64,000 bases of DNA from Sulfitobacter sp. THAF37 (GCF_009363555.1 NZ_CP045372.1:558001-622000), one strand, 5' to 3'; shown: positions 28,044 to 37,061, counted from the stretch's first letter. Notes: generated from the letters alone by a model not told the origin. Translations and numbers: made by a program.

Positions 28044-29582
28044 TCAGTTATCCGTCTGCCGTGGTGTTTCCCCGGACTGATCCGTGTCCGTGTCCGTCGT
28101 GCCGCTTTCCTCTTCCGAAGCGTCAGGGGAACCCGTGTCAGCCTCTTCGCTGTCCGCGCTTTCGTCCTGCGCACTGCTGTCGGTAGCGGCTTGCGCATCG
28201 TCTGAGCCTTCGGAAGTCTCAGATGCCGTCTGGCCAGCCTCAGACCCCTCTTCGGTGCTGGCAGAAGTTTCGCCGTCGGTCTCCGGTGCGGTGTCCTGAC
28301 CCGTCGACGCATCGTCCTGCTGTGCGCTCGACGCGTCGGATCCACCTTCGCTCGTGGCGTCAGTCTGGCCTGCACCTTCGGACGCAGCCTGGTCATCACC
28401 TGAGGCAGGTTCATCATTCCCGTTCGTTGTCGCGGCCTGATCGTCCTGCGCGCTGTCATCGCTGCCTTCGGTCGCGCCTTGCTGCTGGCTGTCGCCTTCG
28501 GCAGCCGTGGTATTGTCGTCTCCGGACTGGGATGACGCCTGGCCGCCCTGCTCTTCCGCGCCTTCACCTTCGGATTGCGCCGCCGCATCGCTTCCGCTCT
28601 CGGACTGTGCCGCTGGATCGCTCTGCTCGGAATCCGCATCGGCAGCCTGACCGGTCTCAGCGCCGGACTGGCGGCTGGTCGCGCTGTCGCCCTCAGCCGC
28701 CTCTTGTTCGGACCCGGCGGCAGCGCCGCTGTCAGACATGTCCTCACCCTGCATTTCGCTGATGCGCTTTTCGATTTCCAGCAGCTTGTTCGACCGGTCC
28801 TCCACGTTGGAGGTCAGCTCCGTTACCAGCTGCTGCACTTCCTGACGCTGCGCCTCGGCCTCCTCCACGTCTGCCGCCAGCGCCGTGCGCTCCTGCGTCA
28901 TTCTGTCGATGTCCGAGGTCAACGTCTCCTGGCGTTGCTCCATCTCGGTGATGCTGGTTTCCATCGAGTTGACCTGTTCGCGCAGATCGCTTTCCTGCTG
29001 GCTCAGTTCCTGCATCTTGGCCTCGGACGCCGCCACCTCGTCGGACAAACGCGCGCTGTCGTCCGTCAGGGAGGCCAGCGTCTCGCGCACGTCAGCTTCT
29101 TCCTGCCGCGCCTCTTCAAGGCGGGCATTCACGTCGCTCAGCTCTTGCGTCTGGGTTTCGATCTCGGAGTTCAGTTCGCTGCGACGCGCCTCGAAATTGG
29201 TGATCTCCTCGCGCATGGGGGCCAGCTGCGCCTCCAGCTCGTCGGCGCGTTGCTGCTGGGTCGCGACTTCGCTTTCAGCGGCGGCCTGCTGGGCCTGCAT
29301 TTCCTCCAGCTGCGGCTGCAGGGTGTCGATCTCGCCCTGCACCGCGTCACGTTCCCCTTCGAGCGTTTCGATCTCGGGCTGCATGCCGTCGATCTGTGCC
29401 CGCAGCTCTTCTATCGTGCCCTCGGCGTTCTCACGCTGGGTGATGTCGCTCTCAAGACGCTGGATCGCGCGGTCGGACTGGCCATTTTCTGTCACGAAAT
29501 AGAGCGCCGTGCCCCAGCCCAGAACCGCCACCGCGCCAACGGCCACCAGTTCCTTGTTCCACGATGTCTTGCTGTCAGCCAT
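28044..29582 (-). CDS. Membrane-anchored coiled-coil protein with long acidic low-complexity tail
   Basis: 512 aa. A single hydrophobic segment lies near residues 13-31 (AVGAVAVLGWGTALYFV). A long coiled coil follows, about residues 35-270, rich in Glu, Gln, Leu and Arg. The last 230 residues are almost only Ser, Gln, Asp, Glu, Gly, Ala and Thr, and should be disordered and strongly acidic. I do not recognise a family; an envelope or cell-wall-spanning role is possible. The start at 29582 has an AGGGGG box nine bases upstream; an ATG nine bases earlier is less well placed. Confidence 0.75.
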   Translation of the reverse strand: MADSKTSWNKELVAVGAVAVLGWGTALYFVTENGQSDRAIQRLESDITQRENAEGTIEELRAQIDGMQPEIETLEGERDAVQGEIDTLQPQLEEMQAQQAAAESEVATQQQRADELEAQLAPMREEITNFEARRSELNSEIETQTQELSDVNARLEEARQEEADVRETLASLTDDSARLSDEVAASEAKMQELSQQESDLREQVNSMETSITEMEQRQETLTSDIDRMTQERTALAADVEEAEAQRQEVQQLVTELTSNVEDRSNKLLEIEKRISEMQGEDMSDSGAAAGSEQEAAEGDSATSRQSGAETGQAADADSEQSDPAAQSESGSDAAAQSEGEGAEEQGGQASSQSGDDNTTAAEGDSQQQGATEGSDDSAQDDQAATTNGNDEPASGDDQAASEGAGQTDATSEGGSDASSAQQDDASTGQDTAPETDGETSASTEEGSEAGQTASETSEGSDDAQAATDSSAQDESADSEEADTGSPDASEEESGTTDTDTDQSGETPRQTDN

Positions 29583-29755
29583 TCTGTGCATCCCCCTGCC
29601 GGCCCCGTCGAGCCGTGAAATAATGTCAATATAAACCTAGGAACGCCAAGACCCGGCCAACGGTTCCACCAATTCAAGCCTCAGCGGTAAAGTCATGTGA
29701 CAGCCACGGCACCCAGCCAGCTGGCCCGGGCTCTGGACCCATTAGCCCGAAACGC

Positions 29756-30241
29756 TCAGTTTCCAGAGCCCGCCTCCAGCCGCTTGCGCGAGCCGCTCAT
29801 CGCGCCGGTCGCCGGTACCAGAGACGCGGCCTTGCCCAAGCCGAAGTCGGGCATCCCACTATATACCGTCTCGTACTCGCCTGCCCGCACCAGGTAGGTC
29901 TCGTGCCAGATCCCCACATCGGCACGTGAATTGCGCGCCCGCTTGTTGAACGCCTTCCACGCCGGAAAATGCGCCGCGTCCGGCGCATTGGCATAGGTCT
30001 CAAGATGATCGTAGCTGCGCCAGTACTGGACCAGCGTGCCAAACCCCAACGTGGTGTACCCAAGAAACCCGGTCTCTGCCGCCGGGCGGGCTTGCAGTTC
30101 GCGCAGCATTCGGGGCATCGCCAATACTGCCGGCAGCCATTTCTGCGGCTTCCAAGGGCGGTTGATCCGTATGCCGATCAGAAAGACCACGAAATCGCCC
30201 TCGATCCTCGCGCTCAGTCGCTTGTCATTTATCTGCGCCAC
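29756..30241 (-). CDS. DUF4188-like protein
   Basis: 161 aa from a GTG at 30241, preceded by AGGGG. The core [39 protein letters not shown] is the pattern I associate with DUF4188, followed by GFLGYTTLG and [14 protein letters not shown], which resembles dimeric alpha-beta-barrel (monooxygenase or aldoxime-dehydratase-like) folds. Function unknown. A longer frame reaches 30337 but its extra residues look non-coding. It is divergent from the secreted-protein gene at 30367. Confidence 0.65.
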   Translation of the reverse strand: MAQINDKRLSARIEGDFVVFLIGIRINRPWKPQKWLPAVLAMPRMLRELQARPAAETGFLGYTTLGFGTLVQYWRSYDHLETYANAPDAAHFPAWKAFNKRARNSRADVGIWHETYLVRAGEYETVYSGMPDFGLGKAASLVPATGAMSGSRKRLEAGSGN

Positions 30242-30366
30242 CTGCCGCCCCTTTTGCCGACTGTTGCCACCAGAGGGTACACCCTGAGAGCCATCTCGCC
30301 TATGGCCTTCGGCAAGGGCCAGAATGACACCTGACACCGCAACGATAATCGCGGTATGGTGGGGAC

Positions 30367-30936
30367 ATGATGCACCTACGCTCCACGCCCCGAATTGCCC
30401 CGGCCTTTCTGCTGGTCAGCCTTATCGCCCTCTTTTCGCTGCTGGCACCGGCTGCGGGCCGCGCCGCCGGTATCGGCGCTTTCATCGGCGACTACGAAGG
30501 CGAAGCAACAGTGCTCATAGACGGCGAGACCCTGCACCGTGACCTGAGCGTCACCATTAAGGCAGAGGACGACGACGGCTTTACCCTGAGCTGGACAACG
30601 GCCACCCTGCGCGAAGACGGTCGCCGCAAGGAAAAGAGATACACCATCACCTTTCTCCCCAGTGCCCGCCAGGGCATCTACCAGTCCGCAATGAAAACGA
30701 ACCTCTTTGGCAAGGCCACGCCGCTGGATCCGTTGCAGGGCGAACCCTTTGTCTGGGCACGGATCGAGGAAGATACGCTGTCGGTGTTTTCACTGTTCAT
30801 CGACCCCACGGGCGACTACGAGGTTCAGGAATATCACCGCACGCTGGCGCCGGGCGGGCTGGAGCTGATGTTTCGCCGTATCCGCGACGGCGAAGCCGAA
30901 CGCGAGATCAGCACCCTGCTGCGCCGACGGGACTGA
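30367..30936 (+). CDS. Hypothetical secreted protein
   Basis: 189 aa. Residues 1-34 form a signal peptide (hydrophobic core [18 protein letters not shown], Ala-x-Ala near the end). The rest is soluble, beta-rich in appearance ([31 protein letters not shown]), with no Cys and no family I know. Two adjacent ATGs (30367, 30370) could start it. It lies directly upstream of the S10 promoter. Confidence 0.6.
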   Translation: MMHLRSTPRIAPAFLLVSLIALFSLLAPAAGRAAGIGAFIGDYEGEATVLIDGETLHRDLSVTIKAEDDDGFTLSWTTATLREDGRRKEKRYTITFLPSARQGIYQSAMKTNLFGKATPLDPLQGEPFVWARIEEDTLSVFSLFIDPTGDYEVQEYHRTLAPGGLELMFRRIRDGEAEREISTLLRRRD

Positions 30937-30982
30937 AACCGGCGAAAACCACGCGGAAGGCGGGGCGGCCCGAACTGACCCC

Positions 30983-31011
30983 TTGCCACGTTCCGGTGCA
31001 TCCCCTATAGC
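30983..31011 (+). promoter_or_regulatory. sigma70-like promoter of the S10 block
   Basis: -35 TTGCCA (30983-30988), 17-base spacer, -10 TATAGC (31006-31011). It sits about 125 bases ahead of rpsJ in a gap with no other gene. Confidence 0.65.
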
Positions 31012-31135
31012 ACGGCCATTGAGTCGGGGTGCGTCCACACGCGCCCCGTTTCACTTACACACCAAGACGCGACGAGGGCGTGCGATGAGCGCCGTCCTCC
31101 AATCCGTTGACATCCCAAAGACAAGGGATTTGCAC

Positions 31136-31453
31136 ATGGCTCAAAGCCAGAACATCCGCATTCGCCTGAAGGCGTTTGACTACCGGGTGCTTGACAGCTC
31201 CACCCAAGAAATTGTTAACACCGCCAAACGCACCGGCGCCTCTGTTCGCGGCCCGATTCCGCTGCCGAACAAGATCGAGAAATTCACCGTTCTGCGTGGC
31301 CCCCACGTCGACAAGAAATCCCGTGACCAATTCGAAATCCGCACGCACAAGCGTCTGCTGGATATCGTCGATCCGACCCCCCAGACCGTGGACGCGCTGA
31401 TGAAGCTCGACCTCGCCGCTGGCGTGGACGTCGAGATCAAGCTGCAATCGTAA
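31136..31453 (+). CDS. rpsJ: 30S ribosomal protein S10
   Basis: 105 aa. [15 protein letters not shown] and [36 protein letters not shown] are invariant S10 sequence; S10 also serves in Nus antitermination. The start MAQSQNIR fits the family and has AAGGG nine bases upstream. A second in-frame ATG at 31085 with its own GAGGG box would add 17 residues (see findings). First gene of the S10 block. Confidence 0.97.
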   Translation: MAQSQNIRIRLKAFDYRVLDSSTQEIVNTAKRTGASVRGPIPLPNKIEKFTVLRGPHVDKKSRDQFEIRTHKRLLDIVDPTPQTVDALMKLDLAAGVDVEIKLQS

Positions 31454-31466
31454 GGAGGGCAAGAAC

Positions 31467-32339
31467 ATGTTGCGCTCAGGCGTTATTGCTAAGAAAGTCG
31501 GCATGACCCGGCTGTTCATGGAAGACGGGCGTCAGATCCCCGTTACCGTTCTTCAACTCGACAAGCTTCAGGTCGTTGCACAGCGCACCGCAGAGAAAGA
31601 CGGCTACACCGCCGTTCAGCTCGGCGCGGGCACTGCAAAGGTCAAGCGGACCTCCAAGGCGATGCGCGGCCACTTTGCCGCCGCTTCCGTGGAACCCAAG
31701 CGCAAGGTTGCCGAATTCCGCGTGGACGCGGACAACCTGATCGCGGTGGGCGAGGAAATCATCGCCGACCATTACTTTGCCGGTCAGTATGTTGACGTTG
31801 CGGGCACCTCCATCGGTAAAGGTTTTGCCGGTGCGATGAAGCGCCACAACTTCGGCGGTCTGCGCGCCTCGCACGGCGTGTCGATCTCGCACCGTTCGCA
31901 CGGTTCCACCGGCCAGTGCCAGGACCCCGGCAAGGTGTTCAAGGGCAAGAAGATGGCCGGCCACATGGGTGCCGCCCGTGTCACCACGCAGAACCTCGAA
32001 GTCGTCAAGACCGACAGCGCGCGTGGTCTGATCATGGTCAAGGGCGCCGTTCCCGGCTCCAAGGGTGGCTGGGTCACTGTCAAGGACGCGGTCAAGAAAC
32101 CGTTCCCCGATGACGCGATCCTGCCCGCCGCGCTGAAGTCCGCCGCCGACGAAGCCGCGAAAGCCGCCGAAGAGGCAGCCGCCGCAGCCGCAGCCGAGGC
32201 AGAGGCCGAAGCAAAGCGTCTGGCCGAAGAGCAGGCCGCGCAGGAAGCCGAGGCGCTGAAGGCAGCCGAAGAGGAAATCGCAGCCGAAGGTTCCGATGAA
32301 CCGGCCGCTGACGAAGACAAGAAAGAAGGTGACGCATGA
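31467..32339 (+). CDS. rplC: 50S ribosomal protein L3 with acidic Ala/Glu-rich C-terminal extension
   Basis: 290 aa. Residues 1-215 are ordinary L3 ([38 protein letters not shown]-type loop; [13 protein letters not shown]). From about 218 a tail of some 70 residues follows, almost only Ala, Glu, Lys and Asp ([20 protein letters not shown] and more), predicted helical or disordered. L3 lies near the peptidyl-transferase centre. It overlaps rplD by ATGA. Confidence 0.96.
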   Translation: MLRSGVIAKKVGMTRLFMEDGRQIPVTVLQLDKLQVVAQRTAEKDGYTAVQLGAGTAKVKRTSKAMRGHFAAASVEPKRKVAEFRVDADNLIAVGEEIIADHYFAGQYVDVAGTSIGKGFAGAMKRHNFGGLRASHGVSISHRSHGSTGQCQDPGKVFKGKKMAGHMGAARVTTQNLEVVKTDSARGLIMVKGAVPGSKGGWVTVKDAVKKPFPDDAILPAALKSAADEAAKAAEEAAAAAAAEAEAEAKRLAEEQAAQEAEALKAAEEEIAAEGSDEPAADEDKKEGDA

Positions 32340-32953
32340 AACTCGATGTCATCAAACTCGACGGCGGCAAGGCCGGTTCGGTAGATCTGGACGAGGCCCT
32401 GTTCGGCCTTGAGCCACGCGCCGACATCCTGCACCGCGTCGTGCGCTGGCAGCGTAACAACGCCCAGCAAGGCACGCACAAGGTCAAGACACGGTCCGAA
32501 GTCAGCTACTCGACCAAGAAGATCTACCGTCAGAAAGGCACCGGCGGCGCACGCCACGGCGCGCGCTCTGCTCCGATCTTCCGCAAGGGTGGTATCTACA
32601 AGGGTCCGACCCCGCGCAGCCACGGCCACGAGCTGACCAAGAAGTTCCGCAAGCTGGGCCTGCGCCACGCGCTGTCGGCCAAGGCGAAAGCGGGCGCTCT
32701 TGTCATCATCGACGAGGCGACTTCGGAAGGGAAGACCGCCGCACTGGCCAAGCAGATCAGCTCTCTGGGCTGGAAGCGCGCGCTGGTGATCGACGGAGCC
32801 TCAGTCAATGAAAACTTCGCCCAGGCGGCCCGCAACATCGAAGGTCTCGATGTGCTGCCCTCCATGGGTGCAAATGTCTATGACATCCTCAAGCGTGATA
32901 CCCTGGTGATCACGAAAGCGGGTGTCGAAGCACTGGAGGCCCGTTTGAAATGA
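32336..32953 (+). CDS. rplD: 50S ribosomal protein L4
   Basis: 205 aa. L4 pattern: [40 protein letters not shown] block (the exit-tunnel loop) and [25 protein letters not shown]. In enterobacteria L4 represses its own operon; the needed leader structure is not obvious here. Overlaps rplC and rplW by 4 bases each. Confidence 0.97.
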   Translation: MKLDVIKLDGGKAGSVDLDEALFGLEPRADILHRVVRWQRNNAQQGTHKVKTRSEVSYSTKKIYRQKGTGGARHGARSAPIFRKGGIYKGPTPRSHGHELTKKFRKLGLRHALSAKAKAGALVIIDEATSEGKTAALAKQISSLGWKRALVIDGASVNENFAQAARNIEGLDVLPSMGANVYDILKRDTLVITKAGVEALEARLK

Positions 32954-33246
32954 GCGCCAAGCACGAACATTACGATGTGATCCGCAAGCCGATCATCACC
33001 GAAAAAGCGACCATGGCATCCGAAGCCAACGCGGTTGTTTTCGAAGTGGCGATGGACAGCAACAAGCCCCAGATCAAAGAGGCCGTCGAGGCGCTCTTCG
33101 GTGTCAAGGTGAAGGCCGTGAACACGACCATCACCAAGGGCAAGGTCAAGCGTTTCCGCGGCCAGATCGGCACGCGCAAAGACGTCAAGAAGGCCTATGT
33201 GACGCTGGAAGAAGGCAACACGATCGACGTGACCACCGGTCTCTGA
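32950..33246 (+). CDS. rplW: 50S ribosomal protein L23
   Basis: 98 aa. [19 protein letters not shown] opening, [18 protein letters not shown], and [14 protein letters not shown] at the end. L23 docks trigger factor and SRP at the tunnel exit. It is followed by an unusual 398-base gap with two terminator-like hairpins before rplB. Confidence 0.97.
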   Translation: MSAKHEHYDVIRKPIITEKATMASEANAVVFEVAMDSNKPQIKEAVEALFGVKVKAVNTTITKGKVKRFRGQIGTRKDVKKAYVTLEEGNTIDVTTGL

Positions 33247-33252
33247 TCGGCT

Positions 33253-33270
33253 GGTGGGTCGCAACCCACC
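33253..33270. repeat. Divergent GGTGGGT palindrome related to the GGTGCGCA repeats
   Basis: GGTGGGT / ACCCACC stem of 7 bp with loop CGCA, followed by CTACC. The layout (GGTG..., stem, CTAC flank, position between ribosomal genes) is like copies 1-3, with the arm changed on both sides so that pairing is kept. Confidence 0.5.
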
Positions 33271-33287
33271 CTACCGCAAGAACGCAA

Positions 33288-33317
33288 GGCCCCTGACCGC
33301 AAGGTCGGGGGCTTTTT
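33288..33317 (+). terminator. Terminator-like hairpin after rplW
   Basis: GCCCCTGACC (33289-33298) and GGTCGGGGGC (33303-33312) pair with one G-T wobble around GCAA and are followed by TTTTT. It has the form of a factor-independent terminator although it lies inside the S10 gene series. Confidence 0.7.
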
Positions 33318-33523
33318 CTGTGCCGGGGTCGCGGGATGGACTGCTTGCTAGGCCCTTGGGAAAGGCACAGAGGGGACAACCTGAAGGCTTCTGCAGGCAT
33401 GTCTGCTCCCTACGGCCCGGTCATGCGATGTTTCATTGTCCAGGTGAAAGGGATATTGGTGAATGCAACGCCTTCGGCCCCTTGACCCCCCACTCAATCC
33501 CCCCTAAACGACCCCATCGGCCT

Positions 33524-33549
33524 AGCCCCGGATTCGTCCGGGGCTTTGC
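33524..33549 (+). terminator. Second terminator-like hairpin ahead of rplB
   Basis: Perfect 9-bp stem AGCCCCGGA / TCCGGGGCT with a TTCG tetraloop (33533-33536), followed by a broken T-rich stretch TTGCCTTTG. It may be a terminator or, given its place about 100 bases before rplB, a leader structure. Confidence 0.5.
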
Positions 33550-33644
33550 CTTTGTTCGCATGGACACAAAATCGGGGACCTTCGGGGCCCTATAACCATA
33601 GCCGCCCTTCGGGGTGGCGCACAGCTAAACGGAAGACAGACAAC

Positions 33645-34487
33645 ATGGCACTCAAGTCGTACAAACCGACGACGCCGGGCCAGCGTGGGCTGGTACTGAT
33701 CGACCGTTCGGAGCTTTGGAAAGGACGCCCCGTCAAGGCCCTCACGCAGGGTCTGACGAAATCGGGCGGTCGGAACAACACCGGACGGATCACAATGCGT
33801 CGTACAGGTGGTGGTGCAAAGCGCCTCTACCGTATCGTTGATTTCAAGCGCAACAAGCTGGACATGTCCGCTGTTGTCGCGCGGATCGAATATGACCCGA
33901 ACCGGACAGCCTTCATTGCCCTGATCCAGTACGAAGATGGCGAACAGGCCTATATCCTGGCGCCTCAGCGTCTGGCCGTCGGTGACAAGGTCATCGCGGG
34001 CGCGAAGGTCGACATCAAGCCGGGCAACGCGATGCCCTTCTCCGGCATGCCCATCGGCACGATCGTCCACAACATCGAAATGAAACCCGGCAAAGGCGGT
34101 CAGATCGCCCGTGCCGCAGGCACCTACGCACAATTCGTGGGCCGCGATGGCGGCTACGCCCAGATCCGTCTGAGCAGCGGCGAACTGCGCCTGGTGCGTC
34201 AGGAATGCATGGCCACCGTCGGTGCCGTCAGCAACCCCGACAACTCCAACCAGAACTACGGCAAAGCGGGCCGCATGCGTCACAAGGGCATCCGCCCGTC
34301 TGTGCGTGGTGTGGTGATGAACCCGATCGACCACCCGCACGGTGGTGGTGAAGGCCGGACCTCTGGTGGTCGTCACCCGGTGACGCCTTGGGGCAAGCCG
34401 ACCAAGGGTGCCAAGACCCGCAACAAGAACAAAGCGTCCAGCAAGCTGATCATCCGCTCGCGGCACGCCAAGAAGAAGGGGCGTTAA
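33645..34487 (+). CDS. rplB: 50S ribosomal protein L2
   Basis: 280 aa. [15 protein letters not shown] start, [17 protein letters not shown] and the invariant C-terminal [22 protein letters not shown] with the catalytic-centre His. L2 joins the subunits and supports peptidyl transfer. A 33-codon upstream extension in the same frame was rejected. It opens the second half of the S10 block. Confidence 0.97.
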   Translation: MALKSYKPTTPGQRGLVLIDRSELWKGRPVKALTQGLTKSGGRNNTGRITMRRTGGGAKRLYRIVDFKRNKLDMSAVVARIEYDPNRTAFIALIQYEDGEQAYILAPQRLAVGDKVIAGAKVDIKPGNAMPFSGMPIGTIVHNIEMKPGKGGQIARAAGTYAQFVGRDGGYAQIRLSSGELRLVRQECMATVGAVSNPDNSNQNYGKAGRMRHKGIRPSVRGVVMNPIDHPHGGGEGRTSGGRHPVTPWGKPTKGAKTRNKNKASSKLIIRSRHAKKKGR

Positions 34488-34490
34488 TAG

Positions 34491-34769
34491 ATGTCTCGTT
34501 CAGTATGGAAAGGCCCTTTTGTCGACTCTTATGTCCTCAAGAAGGCCGAAGCGTCGCGTGAGAGCGGCCGGAACGAAGTGATCAAGATCTGGTCCCGCCG
34601 TTCCACGATCCTCCCGCAGTTTGTCGGCCTGACGTTCGGCGTCTACAACGGTCACAAGCACATTCCCGTCAACGTCAGCGAAGACATGATCGGTCAGAAG
34701 TTCGGTGAATATTCCCCGACACGGACCTACTACGGTCATGCCGCAGACAAAAAAGCAAAGCGGAAATAA
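34491..34769 (+). CDS. rpsS: 30S ribosomal protein S19
   Basis: 92 aa. [20 protein letters not shown], then [40 protein letters not shown] S19 sequence. It binds the 30S head beside S13. It is tightly spaced, 3 bases after rplB and 3 before rplV. Confidence 0.97.
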   Translation: MSRSVWKGPFVDSYVLKKAEASRESGRNEVIKIWSRRSTILPQFVGLTFGVYNGHKHIPVNVSEDMIGQKFGEYSPTRTYYGHAADKKAKRK

Positions 34770-34772
34770 GCC

Positions 34773-35153
34773 ATGAGCAAGGATAAGAATCCCCGCCGCG
34801 TGGCAGACAACGAAGCGCGCGCAAAGCTGCGCATGCTCAAGACGTCGCCGCAGAAACTGAACCTCGTTGCTGGCCTCATCCGCGGCAAGAAGGTGGAGCG
34901 TGCCCTCACGGACCTCACCTTCTCCAAGAAGCGGATCGCGGTGGACGTGAAGAAATGCCTTCAGTCCGCCATCGCCAACGCCGAAAACAACCACAACCTG
35001 GACGTGGACGAGCTGATCGTGGCCGAAGCCTATGTCGGCAAGAACCTGACCATGAAGCGCGGTCGCCCGCGTGCGCGTGGCCGGTTCGGCAAGATCATGA
35101 AGCCGTTTGCCGAAGTCACCATCGTCGTGCGTCAAGTTGAGGAGCAAGCATAA
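34773..35153 (+). CDS. rplV: 50S ribosomal protein L22
   Basis: 126 aa. [31 protein letters not shown] and the tunnel-loop [14 protein letters not shown]. The C-terminal EEQA end overlaps the rpsC start (TAATG), so the two are coupled. Mutations in the tunnel loop are a known route to macrolide resistance in the family; nothing unusual is seen here. Confidence 0.97.
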   Translation: MSKDKNPRRVADNEARAKLRMLKTSPQKLNLVAGLIRGKKVERALTDLTFSKKRIAVDVKKCLQSAIANAENNHNLDVDELIVAEAYVGKNLTMKRGRPRARGRFGKIMKPFAEVTIVVRQVEEQA

Positions 35154-35860
35154 TGGGTAACAAAGTAAACCCGATCGGCATGCGCCTGCAGGTCAACCGC
35201 ACTTGGGACAGCCGCTGGTATGCCGATACGAAGGACTACGGCGATCTGCTGCTGGAAGACCTGGCCATCCGCGCCTTCATCAAGGAAGAGTGCAAGCAGG
35301 CCGGCGTAGCCCGTGTGATCATCGAACGCCCGCACAAGAAGTGCCGTGTGACGATCCACACCGCGCGTCCCGGCGTCATCATCGGCAAGAAAGGTGCGGA
35401 CATCGAAGGCCTGCGCCAGAAGATCGCCAAGATGACCAGCTCGGAACTGCACCTCAACATCGTCGAGGTCCGCAAACCCGAACTGGACGCCGCCCTGGTC
35501 GGTGAGAGCATCGCACAGCAGCTGGAGCGCCGGGTGTCTTTCCGCCGCGCCATGAAGCGTGCGGTTCAGAACGCCATGCGCATGGGTGCCCTGGGTATCC
35601 GTGTGAACCTCGCAGGCCGCCTCGGCGGTGCCGAGATTGCCCGGACCGAATGGTACCGCGAGGGCCGCGTGCCCCTGCACACCCTGCGCGCGGACATCGA
35701 TTATGCGCATGTCGAGGCATCCACCGCCTATGGCATCATCGGGATCAAGACCTGGATCTTCAAAGGCGAGATCATGGAACATGACCCGGGCGCCCGTGAC
35801 CGCAAGCACCAGGAACTTCAAGACGGCCCAGCACCTCGCGGTGCCGGCGGTCGCCGGTAA
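35153..35860 (+). CDS. rpsC: 30S ribosomal protein S3
   Basis: 235 aa. [23 protein letters not shown] start, KH domain with [16 protein letters not shown], and [30 protein letters not shown]. The tail is Gly/Arg-rich. S3 lines the mRNA entry channel. Confidence 0.97.
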   Translation: MGNKVNPIGMRLQVNRTWDSRWYADTKDYGDLLLEDLAIRAFIKEECKQAGVARVIIERPHKKCRVTIHTARPGVIIGKKGADIEGLRQKIAKMTSSELHLNIVEVRKPELDAALVGESIAQQLERRVSFRRAMKRAVQNAMRMGALGIRVNLAGRLGGAEIARTEWYREGRVPLHTLRADIDYAHVEASTAYGIIGIKTWIFKGEIMEHDPGARDRKHQELQDGPAPRGAGGRR

Positions 35861-35871
35861 GGAGTAGATAG

Positions 35872-36285
35872 ATGCTACAGCCAAAACGGACGAAATTCCG
35901 CAAGCAGTTCAAAGGCTCGATCAAGGGTCTGGCAAAGGGCGGGTCTGACCTGAACTTTGGCACCTACGGCCTGAAGGCGCTGCAGCCGGAGCGTGTGACA
36001 GCACGTCAGATCGAAGCCGCACGCCGTGCCATGACGCGCCACATGAAGCGTCAGGGCCGCGTCTGGATCCGCATCTTCCCGGATGTACCCGTGACCTCCA
36101 AGCCCGTCGAAGTGCGTATGGGTAAGGGTAAAGGTTCTGTCGACTTCTGGGCAGCCAAGGTCAAGCCCGGCCGGATCATGTTCGAAATCGACGGTGTCGG
36201 TGACGACGTGGCCCGCGAGGCGCTGCGCCTGGCCGCGATGAAGCTGCCGATCAAGACACGGGTTGTCGTACGCGAAGATTGGTAA
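35872..36285 (+). CDS. rplP: 50S ribosomal protein L16
   Basis: 137 aa. [24 protein letters not shown] and [33 protein letters not shown] are diagnostic. It is the last gene of the plus-strand S10 block. In the usual order rpmC follows; here a terminator, then a toxin-antitoxin module, follow instead. Confidence 0.97.
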   Translation: MLQPKRTKFRKQFKGSIKGLAKGGSDLNFGTYGLKALQPERVTARQIEAARRAMTRHMKRQGRVWIRIFPDVPVTSKPVEVRMGKGKGSVDFWAAKVKPGRIMFEIDGVGDDVAREALRLAAMKLPIKTRVVVREDW

Positions 36286-36370
36286 GCCGGACTGCCCCGC
36301 CTTCGGGGCCTGTCCAGCCGGAGGCAGGGTATTTCCCAGAAATGCCCGTTCCGGCCCCGGCAGAAATGAC

Positions 36371-36406
36371 AAGCCCCCGCTGAGACATCAGCGGGGGCTT
36401 TCTTTT
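36371..36406 (+). terminator. Terminator after rplP
   Basis: Perfect 13-bp stem AAGCCCCCGCTGA / TCAGCGGGGGCTT around GACA, followed by TCTTTTT. It ends the S10 transcript 86 bases past the rplP stop, where in other genomes transcription would go on into rpmC. Confidence 0.9.
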
Positions 36407-36429
36407 TGCATGCCGCTTCTTACAGATTC

Positions 36430-36458
36430 TTGCGCAACGATACCTCGCATATGATATA
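36430..36458 (+). promoter_or_regulatory. Possible promoter and operator of the toxin-antitoxin module
   Basis: -35 TTGCGC (36430-36435), 17 bases, -10 GATATA (36453-36458) in a markedly AT-rich stretch. The -10 region lies inside an imperfect palindrome (CGCATATGATATATAGCG), a plausible site for autorepression. Confidence 0.4.
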
Positions 36459-36493
36459 TAGCGTTGAAGCGTTTTAGTGTCTGAGTGGAGAGC

Positions 36494-36679
36494 ATGGCGA
36501 ACAATACGAAAAAAACCGTAGTAAACGGGGGATGGATCGCCCGTAACGCAAAAAGCGGTAAGTTCGTCGCCGTCGGGACGAGCGTGAGTACGTCGAAAAG
36601 CAACCCGAAGACGGTTAAGACGATCAAAGAAGTCTCCAGCAAGCGAGGCGTTGCGTTGCAGCGACTTGCGGATCGGTAA
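36494..36679 (+). CDS. Putative antitoxin of a Doc-type toxin-antitoxin module
   Basis: 61 aa, rich in Lys, Ser, Thr and Val (MANNTKKTVVNGGWIARNAK...KEVSSKRGVALQRLADR). I recall similar small proteins beside Doc toxins but see no standard DNA-binding motif. It lies just ahead of the toxin and its end overlaps the toxin frame by 29 bases. GGAG lies 3 bases from the ATG, which is close; a GTG nine bases upstream is possible. Confidence 0.6.
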   Translation: MANNTKKTVVNGGWIARNAKSGKFVAVGTSVSTSKSNPKTVKTIKEVSSKRGVALQRLADR

Positions 36680-37061
36680 ACGCCATTACCGGATAACTCT
36701 CGCCGACGCGATGGCCGCTCACGATGAGGCCCTGATCTATGGTGGTCGTGATGGTGTTTCCAGCCTTCACCTCATCCAGTCCGCAATTTCAAGGCCATAC
36801 TCTGGATATCACCGTTCGATCGCGGCAAAGGCTTCTGCGCTTTTGGAAAGCGTGGTTGGCAACCACGGGTTTGTTGACGGTAACAAGCGCACAGCCTGGA
36901 TTCTGGTGGAGCTGTTGATCGAACGAAGTGGCTATACGCTTAATATTTCAGATGATGAACCGATTGATGATTTCGTCGTCGCCGTTGCGAATAGCACTCT
37001 TGGCTTTCCTGGAATCAGGCTCTGGTTTGAAAGTCGAATTGTCCAGACAGGCTATCGATGA
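36651..37061 (+). CDS. Death-on-curing (Doc/Fic) family toxin
   Basis: 136 aa. The Fic-fold motif NHGFVDGNKRTA (residues 71-82) with His72, Asp76, Gly77, Asn78, Lys79 and Arg80 matches Doc H-x-F-x-[DE]-x-N-K-R, the form that phosphorylates EF-Tu in phage P1 Doc. The upstream SAISRPY also fits Doc. The start is uncertain: a TTG at 36651 with GAGG close by keeps the whole family core. The next gene downstream is tuf, the known Doc target, on the opposite strand; that may be chance. Confidence 0.8.
   Translation: MRCSDLRIGKRHYRITLADAMAAHDEALIYGGRDGVSSLHLIQSAISRPYSGYHRSIAAKASALLESVVGNHGFVDGNKRTAWILVELLIERSGYTLNISDDEPIDDFVVAVANSTLGFPGIRLWFESRIVQTGYR

Larger units (their letters stand above)
33247..33644 (+). 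other. 398-base gap between rplW and rplB
   Basis: No credible gene: the only long plus-strand frame (33254-33595) runs through all three hairpins and has biased, non-protein-like composition. The gap holds a GGTGGGT/ACCCACC hairpin followed by CTAC (33253-33270), two terminator-like hairpins, and a short purine-rich box ahead of rplB. A promoter for rplB is expected here but I could not name one. Confidence 0.6.

Noticed and set aside
28031..28747. Arg-rich 238-codon frame inside the coiled-coil gene
   Set aside because: Its composition is the frame-shifted image of the Ser/Asp/Glu repeats of the real gene.
33254..33595. 113-codon plus-strand frame between rplW and rplB
   Set aside because: It runs through three hairpins, has no ribosome-binding box and no protein-like pattern.
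36388..36642. 84-codon minus-strand frame with two hydrophobic stretches over the antitoxin gene
   Set aside because: It is fully antisense to the antitoxin and crosses the S10 terminator. The plus-strand pair with the Doc motif explains the region better.
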